DNA of 64,000 nucleotides. It comes from Frigoribacterium sp. SL97. GTDB taxonomy: Bacteria; Actinomycetota; Actinomycetes; Actinomycetales; Microbacteriaceae. Within the stretch, counting starts at the first letter, position 1. Each line of letters begins with the position of its first letter. Location: assembly GCF_026625765.1 (NCBI RefSeq), contig NZ_CP113062.1, forward strand, positions 3,038,001-3,102,000. The letters are read 5' to 3'. A program made the translations under genes and the position numbers. Positions 33,712-41,484 of the stretch are shown here, piece after piece. Below the pieces are notes generated by a model. That model was not told where the DNA came from. It worked only from the letters and a program-made list of their open reading frames with translations, and did not search any database.

Positions 33712-34725
33712 TCACTGGTTCGAGAAGGCGGCGTCGAAGGAGGCGCTCGGTCGCCTCCAGAGGAGTGAGCGGATGTAGGCGAGCGCCTCGGGGGCGCCGT
33801 GCAGCCGGTCCATGCCGGCGTCCTCCCACTCGATCGAGATCGGGCCGTCGTAGCCGATCGCGTCGAGGGCGCGGAAGGCGTCCTCCCACTTCATGTCGCC
33901 GTGGCCGGTCGAGACGAAGTCCCAGCCCCGGCGGGGGTCGCCCCAGGGCAGGTGGGAGCCGAGCACGCCCGAGCGCCCGCTGACGGGCTTGATGCGGGTG
34001 TCCTTGCAGTCGACGTGGAAGATCCGGTCGGCGAAGTCGGTGATGAACGACACCGTGTCGACCCCCTGCCAGAGCATGTGCGAGGGGTCCCAGTTGAAGC
34101 CGAAGGCCGACCGGTGCTCGATGGCCTCGAGCGCCCGGACGCTCGTCCAGTGGTCGTAGGCGATCTCGCTCGGGTGCACCTCGTGGGCGAACCGGACGCC
34201 CACGGCGTCGAACACGTCGAGGATGGGGTTCCAGCGGTCGGCGAAGTCCTGGTAGCCGGCGTCGATCACGCTCGCCGGGACCGGCGGGAACATCGCCACG
34301 TAGGGCCAGATCTTCGAGCCGGTGAAGCCGACGACGGTGTCGACGCCCATCTTGCGGGCCACCCGCGCCGCCCGCTTCATGTCCTCCGCGGCCCGCTGCC
34401 GGACGCCCTCGGGCTCGCCGTCACCCCAGGTGGACGGGCGCACGATCGCCTGGTGCCGGAAGTCGATCGGGTCGTCGCAGACCGCCTGCCCGGTCAGGTG
34501 GTTCGAGATCGCCCAGACCCCCAGGCCGTGCCGCTCGAGCACGTCGAGTCGCGACCGCAGGTACGCGTCGTCCTGGTCGGCGCGCTCGAGGTCGAGGTGG
34601 TCGCCCGACGCGGCGATCTCGAGGCCGTCGTAGCCCCACCCGGCGGCGAGTGCCGCGACCTCCTCGAAGGGCAGGTCGGCCCACTGGCCGGTGAACAGGG
34701 TGACGGGGCGGGAGCTCTCGGCCAT
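33712..34725 (-). CDS. Sugar phosphate isomerase/epimerase (AP-endonuclease-2 fold), first copy
   Basis: 337 aa, TIM barrel. Metal-binding positions appear as LEIAASGDHLD near the N-terminus, FAHEVHPSEIAY mid-chain, FGFNWDPSHMLW and SIEWEDAGMDR near the C-terminus. Family members isomerise or epimerise sugars or inositol derivatives; the exact substrate is not predictable. Longer than the second copy at 40524 (247 aa) and only distantly related. The ATG at 34725 follows AAGGAA at 3 nt. It lies downstream of the oxidoreductase at 34806 in the same operon, with a G-rich stretch between. Confidence 0.85.
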   Translation of the reverse strand: MAESSRPVTLFTGQWADLPFEEVAALAAGWGYDGLEIAASGDHLDLERADQDDAYLRSRLDVLERHGLGVWAISNHLTGQAVCDDPIDFRHQAIVRPSTWGDGEPEGVRQRAAEDMKRAARVARKMGVDTVVGFTGSKIWPYVAMFPPVPASVIDAGYQDFADRWNPILDVFDAVGVRFAHEVHPSEIAYDHWTSVRALEAIEHRSAFGFNWDPSHMLWQGVDTVSFITDFADRIFHVDCKDTRIKPVSGRSGVLGSHLPWGDPRRGWDFVSTGHGDMKWEDAFRALDAIGYDGPISIEWEDAGMDRLHGAPEALAYIRSLLWRRPSASFDAAFSNQ

Positions 34726-34737
34726 GGGTTCCTTCTC

Positions 34738-34773
34738 GGGGGCGACGGGGGTGCGGGCGGGCAGCGGGGGCGG
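34738..34773 (+). other. G-run cluster with quadruplex potential
   Basis: Runs of GGGGG, GGGGG, GGG, GGG and GGGGG are spaced by 1-4 nt on the plus strand, so the coding (minus) strand mRNA is C-rich. It lies in the 80-bp gap upstream of the first isomerase gene. Confidence 0.5.
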
Positions 34774-34805
34774 TGCGGGCGGCGGCGGGGTCGGGACGGT
34801 CGGGG

Positions 34806-35978
34806 TCAGGGCAGGTCGACCCACCGGCGCGACGCGGCGGACCCGAGGACCGCCTCGGTCACCCGGACGGCGCGCAGGCCGTCGACGAAGGTCGGCAGCC
34901 CCTCGGGGGTCCCGCCCCGGACGGCGTCGTGGGCGTCGCGCACGAACCCGGCGAACGCGTCGACGTAGCCCATCGGGTGCCCGGCGGGGACGGTCGACAG
35001 GCGGGCGGCGTCGGGTGCGAGCACGGCCGCGTCGCGGGCGACGAGCTGCGTGCCCGACCGGCGTCCGACCCAGAGCGTCTCGGGCTCCTCCTGCGAGAAC
35101 TCGAGGCTCTCGGCGGTGCCCGACAGGTCGAGCAGGAGGCGGTTCTTGCGACCCGGCGCGACCTGCGACACGAAGAGGGTGCCGATCGCCCCCCGTGCCG
35201 TCTCGAACACGACGGCCGCCTCGTCCTCGGTGTCGACCGACGAGCCCCCGCGGTGGGTGTGCACGGTGGTGGTCGTCGAGGTCAGCCGGGCCAGCCGGTC
35301 GCCCAGGACGAACTCGAGCAGGTCGACCAGGTGGCTGCCGATGTCGGCGAAGGCCCGTGACGGACCGCCCGCGGCCGAGTCGACCCGCCAGTCGACGTCG
35401 TCGCTGTCGAGCAACCAGTCCTGCAGGTAGGAACCCCGGACGCTCAGCACGCGGCCGACCTCGCCCGTGGCGACGCGGGCCCGGGCCTCGCGCACCATCG
35501 GGTGGTAGCGGTAGACGAAGGGCACGGCACCGACCAGTCGCCCGGCCCGGGCGGCCTCGACCAGGGCCTCGGCCTCGGCGCTCGAGGTCGCCAGCGGCTT
35601 CTCGCAGACCACGTGCTTGCCGGCGGCGAGCGCCGCCAGCGCGACGGGCGCGTGCGTGGCGTTCGGCGAGCAGACGTGCACGACGTCGACGCCGGGATCG
35701 GTGACGAGGTCGTCGACGCTCTCGTGGGAGGTGTCGACGCCCAGGGACGCCGCCGCGTGGGCCGCGCTGGCGGCGCTCGAGGAGGCGAGGGCGACCACGC
35801 GGGCGCCGGCCGACCGCGCGGCGCCGGCGTGCACGCGCGCCATGAAGCCGCCGCCCACGATGCCGACGCGCAAGGGTTCGACGCGACCCGCGCCTCCTCG
35901 GCTCGGCGCTGCCCGGCCGGCCGGGCCGGCGGTGGCGCCCACCGGCCCCACCGCCGTGGCCACGGCCGGCTCGGTCAC
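34806..35978 (-). CDS. Gfo/Idh/MocA family oxidoreductase, first copy
   Basis: 390 aa. The NAD-binding Rossmann motif VGIVGGGFMARVHAGA is at about residue 37, shifted by an Ala/Pro-rich N-terminal tail of about 30 residues that may not be translated in full. CEKPLATSSAEA (near 120) holds the conserved Lys. Members dehydrogenate sugars or inositols. The start GTG at 35978 overlaps the stop of the upstream permease by 4 nt (GTGA). The tail contains a GGAGGCGCG motif (35889). It is the first dehydrogenase in the operon and is followed by the isomerase. Confidence 0.85.
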   Translation of the reverse strand: MTEPAVATAVGPVGATAGPAGRAAPSRGGAGRVEPLRVGIVGGGFMARVHAGAARSAGARVVALASSSAASAAHAAASLGVDTSHESVDDLVTDPGVDVVHVCSPNATHAPVALAALAAGKHVVCEKPLATSSAEAEALVEAARAGRLVGAVPFVYRYHPMVREARARVATGEVGRVLSVRGSYLQDWLLDSDDVDWRVDSAAGGPSRAFADIGSHLVDLLEFVLGDRLARLTSTTTTVHTHRGGSSVDTEDEAAVVFETARGAIGTLFVSQVAPGRKNRLLLDLSGTAESLEFSQEEPETLWVGRRSGTQLVARDAAVLAPDAARLSTVPAGHPMGYVDAFAGFVRDAHDAVRGGTPEGLPTFVDGLRAVRVTEAVLGSAASRRWVDLP

Positions 35979-36814
35979 TTCACGGCCCCCGACGACAGTC
36001 CGGTGATCAAGTGTTTCTGCACGAGCATGAAGCCTATGAGCACGGGCAGCGAGACGACGACCGAGGCGGCCATGAGCTGGTTCCAGTAGACGTCCTGCTG
36101 CGAGGCGTAGGCGCGGAGGCCGATGGAGAGCGTGCGCGTGTCCTTGCTCGTCAGCACCGAGGCGAAGAGCACCTCGCCCCAGGCCGTGATGAAGGCGTAG
36201 ACCGCGACCGCGATGATGCCCGGCTTGGCGACCGGGATGATCACGCGGAACAGGGCACCGAGGCGACCCGTGCCGTCGATCATCGACGCCTCCTCCAGCT
36301 CTTTCGGGATCGACGCGAAGTAGCCCGTCAGCATCCAGATCGAGAACGGCAGCGAGAACGTCATGTAGGTGATGATCAGGCCGAGGTAGCTGCCGGTCAG
36401 CTGCACGCCGACCGTGCGCTGGATCTGCACGAAGATCAGGAACAGCGGCAACAGGAACAGGATGCCCGGGAACATCTGCGTCGACAGCACGACCAGGCTG
36501 AAGCTGCGCTGGCCCTTGAACCGCAGGCGGGCCAGTGAGTACGCGGCGAGCACGGCCATGGCCACCGACAGCACCGTCGCCGAGATCGTGACGATCAGGC
36601 TGTTCTTGAAGTACGACGCCAGCGGAACCGTCTGCCAGATCTGCACGTACGGCTCGAGCGTCACCCGGCTGGGGATCCAGGTGAACAAGCCCTGGACGTC
36701 GGCGAGCGGCTTGATCGACGTGGTCAGCACCACGTAGAGCGGGACGACCACCACGAGCGACAGGAAGGCCAGCCCGAAGAAGCGGAAGACCTTGAACCCA
36801 CGGGTCTCAATCAT
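35975..36814 (-). CDS. Carbohydrate ABC transporter permease, MalG-like
   Basis: 279 aa with six membrane helices. The EAA loop reads EEASMIDGTGRLGALFRVIIP, the contact site for the ATPase. The N-terminus is short and the last helix ends GFMLVQKHLITGLSSGAVK, typical of the CUT1 G-type permease. No ATPase gene is present in the operon, so a shared MsiK-type ATPase encoded elsewhere is likely. It overlaps the upstream permease by 8 nt. Confidence 0.92.
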   Translation of the reverse strand: MIETRGFKVFRFFGLAFLSLVVVVPLYVVLTTSIKPLADVQGLFTWIPSRVTLEPYVQIWQTVPLASYFKNSLIVTISATVLSVAMAVLAAYSLARLRFKGQRSFSLVVLSTQMFPGILFLLPLFLIFVQIQRTVGVQLTGSYLGLIITYMTFSLPFSIWMLTGYFASIPKELEEASMIDGTGRLGALFRVIIPVAKPGIIAVAVYAFITAWGEVLFASVLTSKDTRTLSIGLRAYASQQDVYWNQLMAASVVVSLPVLIGFMLVQKHLITGLSSGAVK

Positions 36815-37802
36815 CGTGTTGTCCCTTCGGCAGAACCATGCGGATGTAGAACGCCGACGCGATCAGCAGCACGACCAGGAGCATCACGCTCATGGCACCG
36901 CCGAGGCCGAAGTTCCAGTTGTTGAACGACTGCTGGTAGATCAACGGCGAGATGAGCGTCGCCTGCTCGGGCGACGCCGGGCCGAAGAGCACGTAGGGCA
37001 CGTTGAACTGGTTGAAGATCCACAGGCTCATGATCAACAGCAGCACGGCGTTGGCCGGCTTGACCATGGGCAGGGTGATCTGGGTGAACTGCTTCCAGAG
37101 GCTGGCGCCGTCGAGGCTCGCGGCCTCGTAGACGTCGCCCGGGATGTTCTGCAGCGCGGCGAGCAGCATCAGGAAGGCGAAGGGCCAGAACTGCCACGCC
37201 GTCACGATGACGATGGCCCAGAACGAGTTGCCGCCGAGCAGCCAGAAGGGGCGGTCCTGCAGGATGCCGAGGTCGTCCACCAGGAAGCGGTTGATGGCCC
37301 CGTCGCGCTGGTTGAACATGAAGGCCCAGGCGATGGTGCCGACGTACGACGGCAGGGCGTAGGGCACGAGGAAGAGCGTGCGGAGGATGCCGCGGCCCTT
37401 GAACGAGCTGGTCAGGAGCACCGCGCCGAGCATGCCCATGCTCCAGGCGATGGCCACCACGATGACGGTGAACATCAGCGTGCGCCCCAGGGCCCCGTAC
37501 AGCTGGCCGGCGATGGGCGAGGACGGGTCGAGCGCGGTGACGAAGTTCTGCAGGCCGACGAAGGGCGCGTTGACCCAGTTGGCGATGCTGAGCTGGTTCA
37601 GCGTGATGAACGCGATCCAGATGCCGAGCACCATCGGGACGATGTGGACGAGCAGTTCGGCCAGGGCGGCGGGCGCCACCAGGAAGTAGGCGAGCGGCGA
37701 TCGGTGCTTCTTGCGCTTGGCCGGCTCGATCGGGGCCTGCTGGTGCGGGTCGGGCGGGAGGTCTTTCTCGGCGGTGGCGGGGGGCAGGACGTTGACGGTC
37801 AT
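36807..37802 (-). CDS. Carbohydrate ABC transporter permease, MalF-like
   Basis: 331 aa, six membrane helices behind a polar N-terminus of about 40 residues. The EAA loop is YEAASLDGASLWKQFTQITLP. Forms the transport channel together with the G-type permease gene that follows with an 8-nt overlap. It lies 79 bp after the binding-protein gene, from which it is separated by a strong hairpin. Confidence 0.92.
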   Translation of the reverse strand: MTVNVLPPATAEKDLPPDPHQQAPIEPAKRKKHRSPLAYFLVAPAALAELLVHIVPMVLGIWIAFITLNQLSIANWVNAPFVGLQNFVTALDPSSPIAGQLYGALGRTLMFTVIVVAIAWSMGMLGAVLLTSSFKGRGILRTLFLVPYALPSYVGTIAWAFMFNQRDGAINRFLVDDLGILQDRPFWLLGGNSFWAIVIVTAWQFWPFAFLMLLAALQNIPGDVYEAASLDGASLWKQFTQITLPMVKPANAVLLLIMSLWIFNQFNVPYVLFGPASPEQATLISPLIYQQSFNNWNFGLGGAMSVMLLVVLLIASAFYIRMVLPKGQHDD

Positions 37803-37828
37803 GAGGGTCCTCTCGGGGCCTGGGTGGC

Positions 37829-37861
37829 GGGGGCGGCCGGTCGATCGGACCGGCCGCCCCC
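37829..37861 (-). terminator. Hairpin between the sugar-binding protein and permease genes
   Basis: GGGGGCGGCCGGTC (37829-37842) and GACCGGCCGCCCCC (37848-37861) make a perfect 14-bp stem. No T-run follows. Placed between a binding protein and its permeases, it probably raises the ratio of binding protein to channel by partial termination or by protecting the upstream mRNA. Confidence 0.65.
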
Positions 37862-37881
37862 GTCACGGGCGGTGGGACGGG

Positions 37882-39207
37882 CTACTGACCCGAGCTCATC
37901 TGGCTGTTCGCGTCCTCGAGGGCCGACTTGACGTCGGACTCGCTGACGGAACCGCCCTGGGCTGCGGTGGCGAGGAGGTTCTTGATCGCGGTGCCGACCA
38001 AGGTCTCCATCTGCCCCTCGGAGGGGTAGAGGGGCATGGGCTGGGCGTGGTCCTCGAGGATCGTCTGCTTCAGCTTGATCGTGTCCGACTGGAACGCCGG
38101 GTCGTCGTACGCGCTCGTGACCACGGGCAGCGAGCTGAACGCCTTGTTCAGGTACACCTGCTCGGAGTCGCTCGTCAGGTGCTTGACGAAGTCGATCGCC
38201 GCGTCCTTGTTGCCGCTGTTCTCGAAGACGCTCACGTTGATGCCGGCCACGTGGCTCTGGGTGCCCAGCAGACCGGTCGCGTCGGCGGACTCCATCGGCA
38301 CGGGTGCCGCGGCGTAGTCGGTGAAGTCGCGGGCCGAGAGGTTCGCGTCGGGGGCCTGGTCGAAGAACATCGCGGCCTTGTCGTCCGCGAACGTCGCCGC
38401 CATGTCCGAACCGTTCACGCTCTCGGCGTCGGACGGTGAGACCACCTTGTCGACCGCCATCAGGTCGACCCACTCCTTGACGCCCTTGACGACGCCGTCG
38501 TTGCCGAAGTCGGGCTCGCCGTCCTCGTCGTACAGCGCGCCTCCGTTCTGCAGGCCCCGGACGAACGCCTGGTGGGCGTTGTTCGAGATGCTCGACCCGG
38601 CCATGGTGACGCCCCACTGGTCGATCGTGCCGTCGCCGTCGGTGTCGACCGTCAGCTTCTTGGCGTCCTCGACGAACTCGTCCCAGGTGGCGGGCGGGGT
38701 GGTGATGCCCGCGGCCTCGAACATCTTCGTGTTGTAGTACAGCGAGTACGACAGCCCGTAGAGCGGGATCGACGTGGGTGCCTGACCCTCGGCACCGCCG
38801 GTGGCGAAGCTGGACTGCACGAAGCGGTCCTGGCCACCGACCTGGTCGAGGGCGTCGCCCTCCCAGGGCACGAAGGCGCCGCTGGACTGCAGCGACACCG
38901 CCCAGGTGTTGCCGATGTTGAGGACGTCGGGCCCCTCGCCGCTCGAGACGGCGGTGAGGATGCGGTTGTAGAGGTCGGACCACGGGATGACCTCGAGGTC
39001 GACCTTGACGCCGGTCTCCTCCGTGTAGCGGTCGATGCTCTCCTGCAGGATCTCGGCGTCCTTCTCGACCGTCGGAGCCTGGTTGCTGGCCCAGTAGGTG
39101 ATCGTGTCGGCGTCGCCGCTGCCGCCCGAGGCGCTGCAGGCGGTCATCGATCCGACCGAGAGGGCTCCGACCGCGAGGGCGGCGAGCCAACGGAACTTCG
39201 TTTGCAT
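37882..39207 (-). CDS. Sugar ABC transporter extracellular binding lipoprotein
   Basis: 441 aa. Lipoprotein signal with SMTAC, lipidated Cys24. The body is a type II periplasmic-binding fold (family 1 extracellular solute-binding proteins): DTITYWASNQ, VPWEGDAL, FVKHLTS. These capture oligosaccharides, for example maltose- or pectin-derived sugars. AGGAG lies 6 nt upstream of the ATG at 39207. It is the third gene of the operon, after the dehydrogenase and isomerase pair (second copies), and before the permeases. Confidence 0.9.
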   Translation of the reverse strand: MQTKFRWLAALAVGALSVGSMTACSASGGSGDADTITYWASNQAPTVEKDAEILQESIDRYTEETGVKVDLEVIPWSDLYNRILTAVSSGEGPDVLNIGNTWAVSLQSSGAFVPWEGDALDQVGGQDRFVQSSFATGGAEGQAPTSIPLYGLSYSLYYNTKMFEAAGITTPPATWDEFVEDAKKLTVDTDGDGTIDQWGVTMAGSSISNNAHQAFVRGLQNGGALYDEDGEPDFGNDGVVKGVKEWVDLMAVDKVVSPSDAESVNGSDMAATFADDKAAMFFDQAPDANLSARDFTDYAAAPVPMESADATGLLGTQSHVAGINVSVFENSGNKDAAIDFVKHLTSDSEQVYLNKAFSSLPVVTSAYDDPAFQSDTIKLKQTILEDHAQPMPLYPSEGQMETLVGTAIKNLLATAAQGGSVSESDVKSALEDANSQMSSGQ

Positions 39208-39339
39208 GACTTCTCCTGGTGTCTCTTCTTCGAGATTTCTCTTCATCGAGTGAGGGAAGGGGTGGTGCGGGGGTTCGTGGTGCTGTGGTGACTCCGGTGG
39301 TGCGGGTGGTGCGCTCAGGGGGTGGACGGGTCGGGAGGC

Positions 39340-39372
39340 GCGGTGCCGGCGTCGAGGAGGCGCCGGCACCGC
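39340..39372 (-). terminator. Hairpin after the second oxidoreductase
   Basis: GCGGTGCCGGC (39340-39350) and GCCGGCACCGC (39362-39372) form a perfect 11-bp stem, starting just past the oxidoreductase stop codon at 39379. One arm overlaps a GGAGGCGCG motif (39334). Confidence 0.6.
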
Positions 39373-39378
39373 ACCGGA

Positions 39379-40527
39379 TCAGCCGAGGGTCGGGACGGAG
39401 GGGTCCCAGCTCTCGGGCAGCTCGGGCGTCGGCTCGAGGGTCGAGTCGACACGGACGCTCTCGTCGCGTTCGGCGGACTCGGCCAGCGAGACCATGACGT
39501 CCAGGACGTGGAAGGCGAGTTCGCCGGGCACGCGCTCACGGCGACCCTCGCGGATGGCCTGGGCGAGCTCGGCGACGCCGGTGCCGCGGGTGAAGGTCGA
39601 ACCCGTGGCCGCGACGACCGCCGGCTCGTCGGTGCCCGTGTGGACCGTCGTGTCGCCCTCGAACTCGTTCGGGTCGGGGAACACGGCCGTGCCCTCGGTC
39701 CCGGCGATCTCGACGAAGCCGGCACGGGCCAGCTTCGAGTCGAAGCTGAAGACGGCCTGCGCGCTGGCGCCGCTCTCGAACTGCAGCAGGGCGCTCACGT
39801 GCGTCGGCACCTCGACGGGGAAGACCGTTCCGGCCTTCGGCCCCGAGCCGATGACCCGGCTGTCCCGGGCCTTCGACGCCGTGGCCGTGACCTTCGCGAC
39901 GGGTCCGAAGACCTGCACGAGCGTGGTCAGGTAGTACGGGCCGACGTCGAACATCGGTCCCGCGCCGTAGGCGAAGAGGAACTCGGGGCTGGGGTGCCAC
40001 GACTCGGGGCCGGGCACCTGGAAGAGCGCGAGGCCGGTCAGGGGCGTGCCGATGTCGCCGCGCTTCACGACCCGCAGTCCGGTCTGCAGACCGGCGCCGA
40101 GGAACGTGTCCGGGGCGACGGCCACGCGGACGCCCGCCTCCTTCGCGGCGGCCAGCAGCCAGGCACCGCTCTCGCGGTCGAGGGCGTAGGGCTTCTCTCC
40201 CCAGACGTGCTTGCCCGCGGCGACGGCCTGCAGCGCCACGTCGACGTGGGCCGCCGGGATCGTCAGGTTGACCACGATCTCGACGTCGTCGAGGGCGAGC
40301 AACTCGTCGACCGTGCCGCTGGCGGGGACGCCCCACTTCTCGGCCTGGGCCGCCGCGCGGGCCTGGTCGATGTCGGCGATGAAGAGCACCTCGAGGTCGG
40401 GGAACTGCGTGAGGTTGCCGAGGTACTGGTCGCTGATCACGCCGGCGCCGATGACCCCGACGCCCACCGGGCCGGTCTTGCCGTCGGAGGCGACGGCGGG
40501 CCGCGAGGCCGTCGTCACGTCGGTCAT
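39379..40527 (-). CDS. Gfo/Idh/MocA family oxidoreductase, second copy
   Basis: 382 aa. NAD motif VGVIGAGVISDQYLGNL near residue 26; WGEKPYALDRES near 130 carries the conserved Lys and C-terminal segments match the family fold. It shares only the general pattern with the first copy. Start ATG 40527, overlapping the isomerase stop by 4 nt. Probably acts on the same imported sugar as its neighbours. Confidence 0.88.
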   Translation of the reverse strand: MTDVTTASRPAVASDGKTGPVGVGVIGAGVISDQYLGNLTQFPDLEVLFIADIDQARAAAQAEKWGVPASGTVDELLALDDVEIVVNLTIPAAHVDVALQAVAAGKHVWGEKPYALDRESGAWLLAAAKEAGVRVAVAPDTFLGAGLQTGLRVVKRGDIGTPLTGLALFQVPGPESWHPSPEFLFAYGAGPMFDVGPYYLTTLVQVFGPVAKVTATASKARDSRVIGSGPKAGTVFPVEVPTHVSALLQFESGASAQAVFSFDSKLARAGFVEIAGTEGTAVFPDPNEFEGDTTVHTGTDEPAVVAATGSTFTRGTGVAELAQAIREGRRERVPGELAFHVLDVMVSLAESAERDESVRVDSTLEPTPELPESWDPSVPTLG

Positions 40528-41267
40528 GCGCGGACCCCCTGCAGGAACTCGAGGCTGTCGGCGAGCGCGGTGAACACGTCACCGGCGTGGTCGTCGAGTT
40601 CGACGACGGGGGTGGCCTGACGGGCCGCCTGCAGGATGTCGCGGACGGGCATCGACCCGCGCCCGACGGCGACCTGCTCGACGTCGTTCTTGTTCTTCGG
40701 GCCGTCCTTCACGTGGAGGAACTGAACCTTGTCGCCGAGGCGGGCGAGCAGCTCGGCGGCGTCGACGCCGCCGACCTCGACCCAGTAGGTGTCGATCTCG
40801 AGCACGACGTTCGCGGGCAGGGCCGCGGCGAACACCTCGAGGGCGGGGGTGCCGTCGATCAGGTTCTCCAGCTCGAAGGCGTGGTTGTGGTAGCCGATGG
40901 TGAGGTCGTGGGCGGCGGCCGCGTCGGCGATCTCGCCCAGCTCCTTCGCGATCGCCTCGACGTCCTCACGGGTGACCCAGCGGGTCTCGTCGATGTGCGG
41001 GTCGATGATCGTGCCGACGCCGAGACGGGTGGCGGCGGCGAAGATCGGCTCGAGGTCCTTGCCGATCAGGCCGACGTGCGCGCTGGGCGCGGTGAGTCCG
41101 GCGGCGGGCAGGGCCTCGGCGTACTCGTCGACGCGGTCGACGAAGGCGTACGGCTCGACCTGGGTGTAGCCGAGGTCGGCGATTCGCTTCAGGGTGCCGG
41201 GCAGGTCGGCGGCGATGGCGTCTCTGACCGTGTAGAGCTGGACCGAGATCGGGCTTGCGGTGGTCAC
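40524..41267 (-). CDS. Sugar phosphate isomerase/epimerase (AP-endonuclease-2 fold), second copy
   Basis: 247 aa TIM barrel. Starts ISVQLYTVRDAIAADLPGTLKRIADLGYTQVEPY, as in the family of short sugar isomerases; the metal ligands come from IGYHNHAFEL and VLEIDTYWVEVGG. The GTG at 41267 is the first codon of the operon; translation of this and the next gene is coupled by an ATGA overlap. It lies opposite the ROK regulator gene across a 217-bp divergent region. Confidence 0.88.
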   Translation of the reverse strand: MTTASPISVQLYTVRDAIAADLPGTLKRIADLGYTQVEPYAFVDRVDEYAEALPAAGLTAPSAHVGLIGKDLEPIFAAATRLGVGTIIDPHIDETRWVTREDVEAIAKELGEIADAAAAHDLTIGYHNHAFELENLIDGTPALEVFAAALPANVVLEIDTYWVEVGGVDAAELLARLGDKVQFLHVKDGPKNKNDVEQVAVGRGSMPVRDILQAARQATPVVELDDHAGDVFTALADSLEFLQGVRA

Positions 41268-41405
41268 CAGGGGTGTCTCCTCTTCCGAGTGGATGTGCGA
41301 CGGCGACGGGCACCGTCGGGGACTCTCAGCGGTCGAGCCGTCGACCGGTCACCCCCGGAAGAGTGGCGGTCGGCGTCGACCGAGACTCACCATAGGACCG
41401 CTTCT

Positions 41406-41434
41406 GTCGACCCGCAAGCAAAAGTCGACCTTTT
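41406..41434. promoter_or_regulatory. Candidate operator in the ROK/sugar divergent region
   Basis: GTCGAC at 41406 and the near-palindrome AAAAGTCGACCTTTT at 41420-41434 stand out as A/T-rich in GC-rich surroundings. Two GTCGAC units 18 bp apart suggest a binding site for the ROK protein next door. Not verified. Confidence 0.45.
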
Positions 41435-41472
41435 CTCGGCGGGGTTCTCTCGGGCGTCGCCGAGGGCTGTGG

Positions 41473-41478
41473 TTTACT
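41473..41478 (+). promoter_or_regulatory. -10-like hexamer for the ROK gene (leaderless)
   Basis: TTTACT lies 6 nt before the ATG at 41485, a variant of the common pattern. Confidence 0.35.
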
Positions 41479-41484
41479 GCTGCC

